Shown here: piece by piece, positions 36,620 to 48,880 of the stretch
Numbering within the stretch: position 1 is the stretch's first letter
Layout of the letters: the number at the start of each line of letters is the position of its first letter
NCBI GenBank assembly: GCA_025642075.2
Contig: JAODUO010001743.1
Coordinates: 1-64,000 of the forward strand
Origin: Ridgeia piscesae
Lineage: Eukaryota; Annelida; Polychaeta; Sabellida; Siboglinidae
Length of the DNA stretch: 64,000 nucleotides
Direction: 5' to 3'
Notes under the pieces: model-generated
The model's database searches: none
What the model was told of the DNA's origin: nothing
The model's input: the letters and a program-made list of their open reading frames with translations, nothing else
Made by a program: the position numbers and the translations under genes

Positions 36620-39600
36620 TGCTGTATTCTGAAGATGTTAGACGGCCAAATCCGTTTCGGTCTTACAGAAGCAATGGATGCTAGTGTCACAATTGACAGG
36701 TCCACTACGTCATAGTCTGTCTAACAAAATTAAGTGTGTGACCTTTTGACAACTTCTGCCATTGCCAATACAGGTGTAGTGTTGAAAATGGATCAATATG
36801 TCAGAACAGTTGAACATCATTTCACCTTATAATTAAGGTCATCCCAGATGTGTTCCACCTTGTAATTAAGGTTGTCCCAGATGTATTTCACAAGTAGAAA
36901 ATTACATGTTCGCCTTACTAAGCTCACTTGCCCAGTCCTAAAGGTGACCTTAATAAAAAGGGTGACCTTAATAGTAAGGTTTCAGTGTGCCGTCTCAGAT
37001 AAAACACTGCCTGCCACACAGTTGTCTCTTACTTAGCCTATTTTTAGCCTCAAAGAAAACTTGGGGCCAGAATCTCTACAAAATATACAGTGGAATAATG
37101 AATGAACATTAGACATGTTTGGCACCATATTTGATGACTCAAAGTGCCTTTTGTTCGCCAACAGGTCACATGATAAACAGGTCAGGTGATCGCATAATAA
37201 ACTGTTATACTCTATGTAGTAAAGGTGTGATCAACTTTCTTTTTTTCATCCAATATGAAATTTCCGAAACGCAATAGTTTTGAAAATAAAATATGCACAC
37301 ATACAGTCCACTTAACAAATATTTATAATAATTTTGTTGACAAATTTTAGCTTTTACTCAAAATGTGATTATCCAAATGTATCAAATTTGTTAAATAAAA
37401 TTCTACCATAAAAGTATGTTTAGTACCGGTAAGCTATATTAATGAGTGTATAAATAGATGATTATTGATTAGACGACACAGTGAAACAGGTGACATTTTT
37501 GAAACACCAGGTACATTTACGGTAATACCTGCTGATGTACGTAGGTAGATTCAGAACTTATACACCTGTAGGGACAGGAGTCATGTGGGGACAGAAGTCA
37601 TGTGTGGACAGCAGTCATGTGGGGACAGGAGTCATGAACACATCTAGGGACAGTTGCTACTTGTCAAAATGCACACTCTGAGTTGCCAATGTATGTCGTT
37701 AATGCCACTAATGTAATTTGTTATGCTATTTACAGCAAACCTGTCATGCAACATTCGTGTCACATTCGTGTCATGTTATTTAAGGGATACGTATTGCTGT
37801 CCCTCTGGTGTCATCAAGGTTCACTGATCTGCGTGAAATTATTTTAATGCCAGTGCGACATAATTTTTACTGCCACTAAGAACGGTTTATGTTTGGTTGG
37901 TTAACGAAGATTATCCATCAAATGAGAATATATTTTAAATATTTTTTTACCATTGACAAAAATACGCAGATAGAAAATTATTTCCATATTACACATTTCA
38001 AAACACTGGAGATTTTTATGCATATTTAAATGTACATGATTACAACTGACATGATTTGTAAACTTATAAACCTCTTCAGGTTAACATCATCATTTGTGGT
38101 TTTGAGCACAAGTTGTAGAACTCTATATTGGTGATAATAGTGTACCAATTTCAGCTGCTGGGAGTATAGTGTATGTGCTACCTTTTCTGTAATAAAATTG
38201 AGCAATTCATACATTTTGATGTTATACTCCATTGTAGGTACAACATACGCTGCACACGTTGTGAGCTTTGTCCGTAGGTAGTTTACAAGCCCATAATAGC
38301 TTGTTTTAATGAATGTTAAGAAATTCTACTTTTCTGGCTTTTCCATTAGATAAAACGATTTTTCATCTTTGGCCTGTTGACACATTCAAACTATTTGGAG
38401 ATGAAAATAAAGTTTCTCGTAAGATAAACAGTAACTAATATCAGACAAGACAGTTGTGAAATATCGTTTATATTATATAAACAATTTTGTTGATGTGTCG
38501 CAGCACTGAGAAGTGGCTTTCCAAAAAAATAATAAATTTTCCAAGTTTAAATCAATGAAGTAATACATGGTGTACTAAACGTCATGATTATCTTTTATAC
38601 AAAGTCCGATAACAGACACTAGCTATACACCGGCTGCACATAGTACAATCAGATCATTCATCTATCAAAAATTTAAAAATTAATCTTCAGGCAGTAGCAC
38701 AAAATACTAGCTTTGAACAAAGTAACAAAATTTTAAAACAAAATAATAGACAAGTAACATCTAGGAATCTTCTTGTGTACTTTGGTAATGTAAATATATA
38801 ATATACATTAAATCATTGAGACTGAAATATAGCTAATGTTTCTTTTGAAAGGGTGTAGTGATTATTTCACTAAGATAATGAATTCATTAAGAAAGTACAA
38901 TATTAAGCAATATGTTAAATTTACATAACTTTTACAATAATAATTGTAAAACTTCTATAGTGCCGATATCCTTAAGGAAATTCAAGCTCAGAGGGGCAAC
39001 AAACAAACTAATTTGGCTAGTCATACACGGGGACAGGTAAAAGCTGTCATTGTAACATGGAGCCGCCAAAAACTTATGGTGGAAAAGTAATTTCAAACAA
39101 ACATGTTTTCAGTTTTTTACAAAAGGTGTCTATAGTTTCAGAAGATAGTAATAGGGAGTTGATTCCAAATTGTTGGCGCAGCCACAGAGATTGTAAGTTT
39201 GCCAATATTCAGCTTAGTTTTAGGAACAAAAAGTTGTTAGGAGCAGATTTACTAGGTACAGTGTATGTCGGTGGTTGAGTAGAAAGAATATGGTATGTAA
39301 CAGTAGCCAATTTAAATTGATATATGTAACTGCTTAAGTAGTGGTATATTACACTACCATGACATTTCTGTGGAAGTGTCTTGGAGTTGACAGTGTTCAT
39401 TATATGAGATGACTGTTGAGTGAAATCCATCGGAATTAAAAAGTAAAATCAGACTAAAGAGCTCATAAGAACTGAGTAAGACTGGTTCCCCCCATACACT
39501 TCTAATATGGCACAAACAGGAAGCACGGAATAAATATCACCAATCAAGCCTTACTTAACATTACAAATATTTCATTCACTACATTCATGAAGCACTGTCA
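36620..39600. other. Intergenic stretch between the converging SLC44 and DOHH genes
   Basis: No supported gene. Small local tandem duplications occur at 36825-36890 (TAATTAAGGT...CCCAGATGT) and 37570-37640 (GGGACAG.AGTCATGTG). The two genes converge here. Confidence 0.45.
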
Positions 39601-39614
39601 GCGACACCAGTGGT

Positions 39615-39723
39615 TTATTTCACTGCGTCTCCAGCTTGCGTCACTGTGTCTCTAGAGTGTGTCACTGTGTCACTAGAGTGTGTCACTGTGTCAAGTCCAT
39701 CTGCGTACTGAAACTGACCACTG
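39615..39723 (-). repeat. Coding 24-nt repeat in the DOHH C-terminal tail
   Basis: After the conserved QFQYADGL the last exon reads DTVTHSSDTVTHSRDTVTQA and GDAVK. The 8-residue unit DTVTHS(S/R)-D repeats about three times, from a 24-nt DNA duplication. Vertebrate DOHH ends about ten residues after QYADGL, so this is a lineage-specific extension. An AATAAA overlaps the stop codon on this strand. Confidence 0.85.
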
Positions 39724-42700
39724 CTCTCGTAGTCACACATGTCCAGTGCCACCTCACAACTCTCCCGGACCAGTCGTTCATCGTCTCGCAGGAATTCGCC
39801 AAGCGCGTCTGTACATGTCTGTGTTGCTATGGCGCCCAGGGCCTCGGCGCACTCATGACGCACCATCGCACTCTCCGACGTCTTCCGCAGACTTCGGTCG
39901 AGTTGACACACAGCGGATGTGTGCTGTGTTTGGCCGAGGATGTAAGCCACCTCATGGCGAAATAGTGCACTACCCGCTTGCTCGAGACCTGCAAATATAA
40001 CACGTAATTTACCTGACTAGTGTGTATACATTGTGGTTACAAAGTTGTGATCTTACGAGGTGTCACTGAACTAGTCAGTCTTTTTTAGAATACTTAGGCC
40101 AAGCCGACCTCAGATGGACCCGTTTTGTATTCAGTGCATTATGATATATGTTTATAAGGATTGCTTTTGGGGGTGTCAGAATATATTAGTGTACGATATC
40201 CCGATGTTTAATACAAACACTAGTCATTACAGGGAACAAACATTTATGTTATGGTTCCATATAAATAAAATTTTGTAAAAAATTCAGTGTTCACATAATA
40301 CAGTACTGTGTTATGTGAAAATTGTCGAAATCATATAGATAATATTTCTGGCAATAGTTATCCACCGCGAAACCGTTTTAAATTTACAGTTTTCTTGTTG
40401 ATAAAATGTAATCACATATTTTAAAGTAACCTTCTGCAGTTTACATTTGCAAACATTCTGCTTTGCCATATCACAAGCCATTGAAATATTCCTACCATAA
40501 TATCAAACAAAAATCAGTTTCACATAAAAATTTGCCTGATTTTAAGTGCTGCTATATATGGGATTACAAAACACAATTACATCAAGTAAAGTCTAGATTT
40601 TGAGTGAAATCTGCCATATATTGGTGATATGATTTTATTTATGTGGGATAGCCTGAAATCTGCCTTGTGAGATGAACGTAAAAATATGTATTTTACCAAG
40701 TTGCTTCCATTTGAAACAAATCTGTATAAAGATTAGGATACAGCTATGTACATTGAACATATGTAATTGTATATTTCGTATTAGTAAGTTTACAACTGAA
40801 TATGGTTGATGCAAATGCCACTGACATACCTTCACCCAGGGCTAAGATGGCATCCTCGCTGCCAATGTTACGCAGTGCAAACATAGCGCGATATCTCTCA
40901 AACAACGGCACTGCCTCATCGAGCAGGGTGATCTTGAGTGACTTGACGTCCTGTTCAACAGCAGGAGGGGCAGGGTCGACAGAGCTGTAGGGGTTGGGGG
41001 AGAGGGTTTCACTGGTGGCCCTGTCGCTGTGCAGCCATTTGATGCGGTCCACAGCGAGTCTGCATGTCTCCGCCACCTGGTAGGCAAATGTGACATCAAA
41101 GTAATGCAACATCGGTGCAATACATTCACAGTTTACTCCACGATAAAGGTACGCATTCATGTACAGTGCCTCCGAATGGATTTTATCTAGATTTATGACG
41201 CTATATAAATGTAATTATTATTTTCTTCTCTTAATGATGTTCATTACTTCTTATGTTTTGCTCAGAACTCTCTAGCCATCACAGACGTGTGGCTAGAGTA
41301 TTGTCACGCTTGATTATACTCAATGCAGATCTCGCTACACACAGACTCTGGGAGATAAACAACATTCACTGCCAAAAAAGTCTCCCATAGGCAAGATGTC
41401 CTTTTGACAAGTTTTGGGACAACAATTACAGTTGTAATGCCACCTTCAAGAAATACATTCGTAAACTTATCAAAGCTACTAATTAGGGGAAACTTTTTAT
41501 TTTTAAATAAATTTTAATGAAATTTAAAGCTTACAAAGAGGTCTGTCCAACTTACCGCTGTGCTGGCATCGTCACAATGCTTTTGTAACACAGCAAGTGA
41601 CGTCTGACTGCCAATGGCACCCAATGCCTCCCCTGCAATGAACCAGTGTCATTTATGTAACAGTTCTCGCACTTATTTAATATTAGGATAGAATGAAATG
41701 AATACAGTATAATGGAGTGAATGAACTGAAATGTTGAACTTTAGACAAGTGCGTTCACACTACAAGTTGCTCCAGTTCACTCGGCTGTACAAATGAGTAC
41801 CTGGCTATAGACACTGTTTGTGTACAAATGAGCACCTGGCTATAGACACTGGTGGATGTTTGTATACAAATAAGTGTTGTGCATTAACTCTAACTGCATG
41901 GCTGAATGCTTCCCAGAGATGTTGAGGTGGTGTTTGATTGAACAGGTCTGCCGGGGACCAGAAGGTAAAGAGGTTTGAGCAGTTCTACGGGTGGGATACA
42001 GCTCTCTATACGAACTTACATTATATGTGTAAATACATTTTGTGACATGATATCATTTGTGACCCCGGCTGACCAAATGAGCGATAAGTTGGAAATGTGT
42101 TGACATTTTTTTTACATATTTGGAAAGAGGAGATATAGTACATTACAGTGTTTCAAAAACTATGACTCTACTACAAACATTGGCGAAGTTATGTCACATT
42201 AGGTATGGGAGGGGTCAAACAGTAAAACTGGAGAAAACGGCCGTTAAAGTTTTGCATTATGCATGGGCATAGATACCATAGAAATGTTAGATTGCGTTAA
42301 AATACACATTTTACTTTGCAAAAATAGTGTGGGATGGGTGGAAGTGTAAAAACAGATGCTATAAATTTAGTTTCCATACAAACCTAAAAATCACCAGAAT
42401 TATCCCACCTGGCGCTAGATGGCACTCACGCCAAATCCCAACTTATCACTTATTTGGTGAGCCGCGGTCACATTTTAATCCAGTAATAGAGCTCTAGCTA
42501 CAATTTTTTTCCGTGACCATTCTGACATCCAAGATACACAGGGCTTTATGCAGGATAAAATTATTGCCAGTCACACATGTTTTGGTGGACACATGGATGT
42601 TAAGTGTTAAGCCAGTTTACAAACTTTTAAATGTGTCTGATGACCTGAAATGGACTACAAACACACATGACACCATTTTCACTCACTTTCACGGCATAAC

Positions 42701-43201
42701 TAACAATATCTATGGTTTCGGAAGACCTTTTTGTTGCTCCTTAATTTTTTTACCGTCCACAACCCGTCCACCATTTTTCTACCCGTCCATATTCGTTTCC
42801 CCCTGTCCAAATGACGGGTGGACGGGTCTCTACATAAAGCTATGAAGACACATCTCACATGATGCAAATACGAGAGATCTGTTTGGATGATGTATGTGTC
42901 TCTCACCTGCTTCATGCCGCACAATCGCCTCCTGTTGCTGGTCTTTCAAGACGTCACTGAGAACACACAGCGCCCGTTCGTCCTGCATCTGACCGAGGCA
43001 GTACGCACACTCATGCTTCAGGAGGGCAGATGAATCAGTGAAGCACGCTGCAATGCAGTTGATGGCTGTAGGGCCTCCTAGGTTGCGCAGGGTGAACAAA
43101 GCTCGGAATCGCGCCTTCAATGGCTGCGTGACATCAATAAGAATTCTGCCGATGTTCCGGATGGATGATTCGGTGACAGCTGATGTTGTCTTGTCTAACA
43201 T
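39615..43201 (-). CDS. DOHH: Deoxyhypusine hydroxylase (four coding exons)
   Basis: DOHH is a cytosolic di-iron HEAT-repeat enzyme that hydroxylates deoxyhypusine on eIF5A, the last step of hypusine formation. Exons in transcript order: 43201-42907 (ATG, 98 codons), 41632-41556, 41076-40830, 39988-39615 (stop TAA). All junctions keep the frame, giving 330 residues against 302 in human. The eight-repeat layout is complete: KARFRALFTLRNLGG, SALLKHECAYCLGQMQDERA, VRHEAGEALGAIG, VAETCRLA, SSVDPAPPAVE, LFERYRAMFALRNIG, SALFRHEVAYILGQ, VRHECAEALGAIA and ESCEVALDMCDYE. Each of the four His-Glu metal ligand pairs is present. After QFQYADGL the protein has an unusual repeated tail. The chosen ATG follows a UTR acceptor at 43220. 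Confidence 0.96.
40015..40110 (-). mobile_element. SINE family B, 3' fragment
   Basis: On the - strand it matches the end of the 17345-17690 copy: GGTCGGCTTGGCC, ATTCTAAAAAAG, CTAGTTCAGTGA and TTTGTAACCACAATG. It lies in the DOHH intron between exons 3 and 4. Confidence 0.75.
41757..42025 (+). mobile_element. SINE family A, 5'-truncated copy
   Basis: It shares TTGCTCCAGTTCACTC, the CTATAGACACTGGTGGAT segment, GGCTGAATGCTTCCCAGAG, and the GGATACAG...ACGAACTTACATT end with the copies at 15861 and 61405. The box A and B head is missing. An internal stretch (ACAAATGAG.ACCTGGCTATAGACACTG) is duplicated. Confidence 0.8.
42059..42471. mobile_element. Short MITE with about 33-bp imperfect inverted ends
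   Basis: GTGACCCCGGCTGACCAAAT...GATAAGTTGG at 42059 is mirrored by CCAACTTATC...GGTCAC at 42471. ATTT flanks both sides, a likely 4-bp target duplication. No transposase frame is present. It lies in DOHH intron 1. Its GTGAC terminus and 4-bp flank resemble the element at 19850-20644. Confidence 0.82.
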
Positions 43202-43220
43202 ATTGCCTGGCGTTGTCAAA
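42907..43220 (-). CDS. DOHH: DOHH exon with the start codon
   Basis: A TTTCATGCAG acceptor precedes a 19-base leader and ATG at 43201. The reading starts MLDKTTSAVTESSIRNIGRI and ends VRHEA plus one base at the donor GTGAGA. The first two HEAT repeats and the first HE pair are here. The acceptor shows that a non-coding exon lies upstream. Confidence 0.9.
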
Positions 43221-43575
43221 CTGCATGAAAAAAATCATAGTTATTCTAAATGCGGAATGTTTATAATTTCTTATAATTATCTTTACACACCGAGTTATAT
43301 TAGAAATTATGTATAGTCAAGTACGTGCCAGTCAGACACACACACACCAGCTGGAACAGCTTTGGCCAACGAGTCTTAGACTTTACTGGTCTAGATAGTG
43401 TTACACTTATGAAGCCCTAAACCAACCCCTAGAATCAAACCCTAAACCATAACCCTACACTGCTAAAGATTTAGGCCAGTTAAGTAGAGGATTGCTGGTC
43501 AGTGTTGGTGTTTTTCTTTGAGCTGTCTCCCTTTCAGGTTTAGGTAATCTTCCAGTTAACAGGCCTATATTATAA

Positions 43576-44105
43576 GGGCCTTTTCAAAATGGCTTTTACC
43601 AACTTGTTTATGTCTATGTGTTTGGAAAGTCATTCAACATCACTTCCTGCACAAAGAAGGCAGATATTATTTTTAAAGTTTTATTTTAGATTTAATTACG
43701 TCAAGTCGATATAAACAAGCCGATGTCACAACTCCGTATAGTAACGTGTCCCACAAGTATCTGAACCGCAAAGGCATAAACAGTGTAGACAATCTGATGT
43801 CTTAAATGAAATTAAAAACCCAACATTTTGTAAATTTAAACATTTACAAAATAAAAAATCTGTATATTGTCAAGAATAAATTATACTGTCTGATTTTTTG
43901 TGGATATATCTGCACAAATTGTAACAAATAGCCTTTGCAGTACTGATGTGATGTGCATAACTGTGACATCACTCAGCTTGTTTACATGTCATCAACTCGA
44001 TAGAGTTAAATTGGTTTAAAACATAATTTAAAAAAATAGTATCTGCCTTCGGTGTACCCGATATAATGTAGAATGACGTTTGTAAAACCTGTTTTGAAAA
44101 GGCCC
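43576..44105. mobile_element. PIF/Harbinger-type MITE
   Basis: The ends GGGCCTTTTCAAAA are inverted at 43576 and 44105, and TAA lies directly outside each end. A TWA target duplication and GGGCC-like ends fit the PIF/Harbinger group. The element is 530 bp with no coding frame. Confidence 0.8.
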
Positions 44106-44826
44106 TAATAATTATTTAGGCCAGTTGACTGGACGATTACCGGCTCAGGCTCTAGTTTTTGACAGGAAATTTACATCAGGCCGCTAAGTCGACTCGTCAG
44201 GTTCAAAGAACGAATGCCTTCAAAGAAACTATATGGGCGATAATCAATGTGTTTTCAGTATCTCTGAAGCCTATTCTTCGACTCATATCGGTCCTGACTC
44301 CAGCAAACTAAAAACTGGACAACCGCGTAACTTCGTTGTGACTCGTGCGTGCAACGTGCGTTAAACCAGGTGCGATAAACATAAAAGAAGAGGCACGCAT
44401 GCTGCCTTCGTATGCAACGGCACGTATACCATCCAGCGCATGTCACATCTTGCTATCACAAATCGGGAACCTCACAAATCAAATAAGTACAACACGATTA
44501 AACATGTCTCAAATTTAATTCTTTGTTTATAAATGTATTAACGTATAATCGATAAGCAGTTGTAGGTTCCTCTTAATTATGACACTGACAGAAACAAGTG
44601 AGTGTGGTTCACTCGCTGACTCAGTGCCAGTGTCAGTGTCAGGGTGGCAGTAACCAGTATAGGCTATAGCGCTGCATGTACTCGGCAATACCTATCCGTA
44701 GTCTTTTCACCTTAATGTATAACAATTTGGTTAATGTACAGGCCCCAAACATGTGTAATCAAATAACCTAAATAATAAATAAACATAACACCAGTAGTTT
44801 AAAACCGATTAATGTAGTTTACTAAC

Positions 44827-45010
44827 CGATTTCCTGTGTCACTGTTCACGTCCCTGCCTGCGGCTGCACACACGTGGAGCAATGCAAACATTACGTGGGC
44901 GTGGCTTGCCTAAATCGCATACGTGCTGCCACCTTACGGAACCTGGCTTAGCTTCGGATACCCAGGCTCGGGTGAGGTGGCAGCACTTTTAAACCTCTCA
45001 ACTCTTCTCG
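44827..45010 (-). promoter_or_regulatory. Possible DOHH 5' UTR exon and promoter region
   Basis: Reading the - strand, a GC-richer stretch holds CCACGTAATG-like and ACACAGGAAATCG segments that end at a GTTAGT donor (44826). An upstream non-coding exon is required by the acceptor at 43220, and this is the nearest plausible place. There is no direct proof of transcription. Confidence 0.25.
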
Positions 45011-45409
45011 GCGTAGTTCCGCAGCCGACCGACAGTCGATAAGAGACTAATCGATGCTAGGCGTTTAGTTATCTAAAATTCGTATTTATCCACTGACTCC
45101 TTGCTTCATCAACAGACCTGTTGTAGGATGTGATGTGTGTTGGGATCTGCTGTGCATTGCTAGGTTTATGTAGAGAATTAAGAGTGTCACTGATTGTGTG
45201 TGGAAAATGGCAATGCTCTTTAATAACATATATGTAGTAAATTAGTAATGTAAAGGCAAGACAAATATTATTAGACAATGCATGGGCATTTCCATCGACC
45301 TAGATAACAAAAGGCAATTCCCCATACAAGTATAGACGAATTGTACATATCTTCAACACCTTCAAACTCCAACCAGCCGATGAAGAAAAGTACACAATTC
45401 CCATTAAAT

Positions 45410-45800
45410 CATGCATTTGTTGCGTTACTTGTAGCTGTTTTGTAGATTAGATTGTGCTTGTGCATAGCGCTGTTTTCGGTATCTTGTCTGTTGGGACAAT
45501 AATGCGTCATGTGTCTTATGTCTTTCGTCTATATAGTAGCGATAAATTCTCCTCATAATTTTCATCAAACCAATCCTGGTGTTTCCTGGCAGTGTGCCCA
45601 GCGTGTCAACAGATGCTCGTTACATTTTCTTTCTCACAAAGAGCCTGCCACTGATTATTAATCGTGACATTGTAAGGAAGGTTCATCATGTTGGATTCCA
45701 CAAACGTCATTAAAATTGTCTGCATCTCGGAATCTGTCAGTTTACTGACATTTGGTTTGGTTTTTTCGCCGTCGTCACTGACGTAATCACGTGACTCCTA
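45410..45800 (-). mobile_element. LINE fragment plus an adjacent unrecognised 62-codon open frame
   Basis: At 45615-45500 the - strand reads RKHQDWFDENYEENLSLLYR, the KHQDWFDEN motif common just before the reverse transcriptase domain of many invertebrate LINEs. Directly upstream (45797-45609) is an open stretch, ESRDYVSDDGEKTKPN to ENVTSIC, whose family I do not recognise. It may belong to the same element or to a captured exon. Confidence 0.6.
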
Positions 45801-45980
45801 TAACATGGCATAATCTGAGCATTTTGCATTATTATTTTCAAGAAATTAATATTGGTCTTCGAGATTCTAAAGGTTGATATGCTTATCTTCATAGGCATCA
45901 CATAGTGTGCTGTTTTCCCTTTTAAGGTAAAATTACAATCTTCTGATATAATTCAACTTGCATGTTCATTCTAATGTTCT

Positions 45981-46185
45981 TTGCTCAATATTGGCAAACG
46001 TGCTTGCTCTGTAGCTTCGCTAATACTCTGGAATCAACTGCCTATTACCATTACATCCTCTGCAATTATAGCCACCTTTCATAAAAACCTCAAAGCATAT
46101 TTGATTGAAATTGTTTTTTTCCACCATAAATTTGTGGCGCTTTCATACTCTAATGACGATTTTTGCCTATCCCCCGTTATGATTA
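45981..46185 (+). mobile_element. LINE C-terminal fragment
   Basis: The reading GKRACSVASLILWNQLPITI and ATFHKNLKAYLIE matches the 'FS.AAP.LWN.LP..I....S...FK..LKTYLF' tail typical of CR1/L2/Rex-type LINEs. Only this end is present. Confidence 0.75.
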
Positions 46186-46544
46186 GGCCAAATGAATTTG
46201 TTCGCTTATTTTGACTTTTCAAGACCCTTAGAAATGTTACAATTACAATTATTCGAATTTCCTTTTCTACATAAAAGCAACGTTAACACATAATCAATAC
46301 AATATGGATACAATATTTATGTAATGAAATCAAGGTGTTCGTCATCAATATCATCAAACATTTGAATGAAAAGAATTATGACCGAATCTAGGCGTGTATA
46401 TATAAATTTAAGTTAGAGAAACTTGACAAAATGTGACAAATTCGGTAACTGTTATACGATGTGTAACGGGGAAAAGTGGATGATATGTAACAACAATAAA
46501 TTAAATGAAAATGCTCAAGCACATATGTACACGCACTCATCCTC

Positions 46545-46602
46545 ACACCAAACACACACACGCACGCACGCACGCACGCACCCCCCACACACACACACAC
46601 GC
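46545..46602 (+). repeat. ACGC / CA microsatellite
   Basis: Short CA run, ACGC units and a second CA run. Confidence 0.85.
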
Positions 46603-46754
46603 CAGCAGCCTTGCATGACGTCAGCTAACTGTTTTTCTGTTTGTTTATCTATTGGGTTTTGATTGCTTGGCGCCTATTTTCTTTACTGAGTTATATGAAT
46701 ACCTGCCGACCCATTAACAAAACTCTACGATCAACATTGAAATGTATTTATTTC

Positions 46755-46868
<114 letters not shown>

Positions 46869-47335
46869 ATTATAAATACAATACAAATTGTTGAAAAAAG
46901 GGTAAAAGAAGTACAATACTTATCATGTTTACCCTTATAATTGCTTAAAGCATCTGAACAGTGCAATAGAAGGTGCGACAACACTACTTACATGTATAAC
47001 CATACCACATTTAATCAAAAAAGATATTGTGACAGTTATTGAAGAAAAAAACCTTTATACTAATAAACAATCTGAATGTTTAATTTAGTTATCTAATTTA
47101 ATTTATCTAATTTATTCATTGAGCTTTGCAGTTACTTTTTTGCGTACCGGTTCCACAGACTGTGATGCATGGTGATCGTCGTTTCGCAGTTTGCTCACCC
47201 GTTCTCTGGAAATCATCTCATCGATAAAAATGTTTTAGGTGCACGCATTAAATATTCTAAAATTGATACTGTAAGCGTATGTGATAATGTATCGATTGCG
47301 AACAGGCAGCATATGATTGAATTGTATGTTTGCAG

Positions 47336-47654
47336 TCTCAAACGGAATATTCTTCAAAGGACCAAGCAATGCGGTCGCAATCGTCGGAAAACAATGTATC
47401 ACTCTCTTATACTGAACCTAAGACTAAGTTAGCATGGATTGAGTTAATCATCGGATGTTCTGATTGTACACACTATCTTATATATAAAACCTTCCACTTA
47501 AACAAGACGAAGTACCACAGGACCAATATGAAAGGCGGACGTGAGTTGTTCACTATCATGTCAGTAGGCCTACAGCTAGCAGATGGCGGAAAATACCAAT
47601 GCAAGATTTCAACGAATGCATACTTCCGTGGAGATGCCGAAGTCATTGTGTTGG
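47336..47654 (+). pseudogene. Ig-like exon 1, length 319 nt, +1 frameshift
   Basis: Acceptor TTTGCAG and donor GGTATG both give phase 1. A functional phase 1-1 exon must be a multiple of three, and 319 is one too many. The first frame (VSNGIFFKGPSNAVAIVG) stops at TGA 47413-47415. The next frame continues as TEPKTKLAWIEL to GLQLADGGKYQCKIS, with the typical D.G.Y.C F-strand motif. The indel must lie near 47400-47415. Confidence 0.7.
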
Positions 47655-48587
47655 GTATGACGTATGTTCACTTTTAAAATGTGTTGCTCACGTGTGCGTC
47701 TTAACATTGAGAAAAGCGGCATGCAACATCAGGAACGTCTTGTATTTATGACGACCATTGCATATGAAGCACTCACATCGCACACAATCGTAATTATGCG
47801 TATCGTTTGTCCTCCGTCATTATTCAACTGGCCGTAAAATTGTAAGTAGCTTCTAGACACAACTTGAACATTTAAGCGTATGAAAAGTATTATCAAAGTT
47901 CCTAGGAATGAATCAAAGCTTCCCTCGTGTAGTCATGACAACTAAGATATTGCAAAGTCGGATTGCAACAGGGCATCTGGCTCGCAATTAGTAACATCGC
48001 TATTTCAATGGGCCTTAAATGCTACCTTAAGTAAGTGTGTTGACTTATTAATTATAGGTATTGGCACGAGTCCCGGATTCGATTGTGGTAAATCTTGTAT
48101 ATATTTTTATCGTTATTGATTTGTTAGCGATCCCGGCGTACAATTTTGTAGATATGTCATTGTGTATTAATAGTAGTATAACGTTTTAATAAAAGGGCTG
48201 CGTAAAGTAAAACATTTACCCACCTGTGCTTAAATTACCCCGCAATGTGGCTCAATTTATCCCACATTTATTGCAAGTTGACTCATTTGACCAGCCCTGT
48301 TTGAGATAGCTATATACCTAGTTATGCACTAATGATAGACATATTTTATTTGTCGCAAAATATCTACCAGTTATCGTAGTTTACAAGAATAAACCCCATG
48401 TTGACTTAGGAATATGATCTTGCCTTGATACTTAAAATAGAGAGATGTGACTCAACTAACACTGCCTTCCCGTCACTATTTATGTTGTCTTTGTTAGCAA
48501 TTTGTTAGTTTTCTGAATAGATCACAAATGTATACTGCCTATGTCAGTCTATTTCACCAATGCGTACAATCGGTTGATACATTTCAG

Positions 48588-48834
48588 ACGGTCCACGCAT
48601 CCTGGTCGTGCTACCTAAACGAGATTCCTATCCTCCTGGATATAAACTATCGATACTGGCTGACAGCAACCCTTCCGAACAGACCTATAAGTAAGTGGAC
48701 CCACCGGACAACAAAAGAGATTATATCGACGCTGCAGTGGCTCTTCACCTCTCCTGTTAGTGTGTGCAACGTCTTACCCACTAAACCTGCCAAGACCGTC
48801 TGCAAAGACCTGCATTTCGATCTGAAGGTGACAC
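48588..48834 (+). pseudogene. Ig-like exon 2, length 247 nt, 4-base insertion
   Basis: Acceptor ATTTCAG and donor ACAC|GTAAGC fit phase 1-1, but 247 is one more than a multiple of three. The sequence ATAAGTAAGTGG near 48687-48698 contains a duplicated TAAG. Without it the frame would run as 81 codons. As it stands, the frame meets TAA right after TYK. The insertion also makes a perfect GTAAGT donor that would leave the frame if used. Confidence 0.72.
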
Positions 48835-48880
48835 GTAAGCATTGTTTTGTGTAGTTTATATTGTGGGAAACAATATATTA

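Noticed and set aside
43320..43460. ACCCTAAACC-like stretch near 43417-43455 suggesting telomeric repeats
   Set aside because: Only a few irregular, non-tandem ACCCTA-like words in ordinary sequence; not an array.
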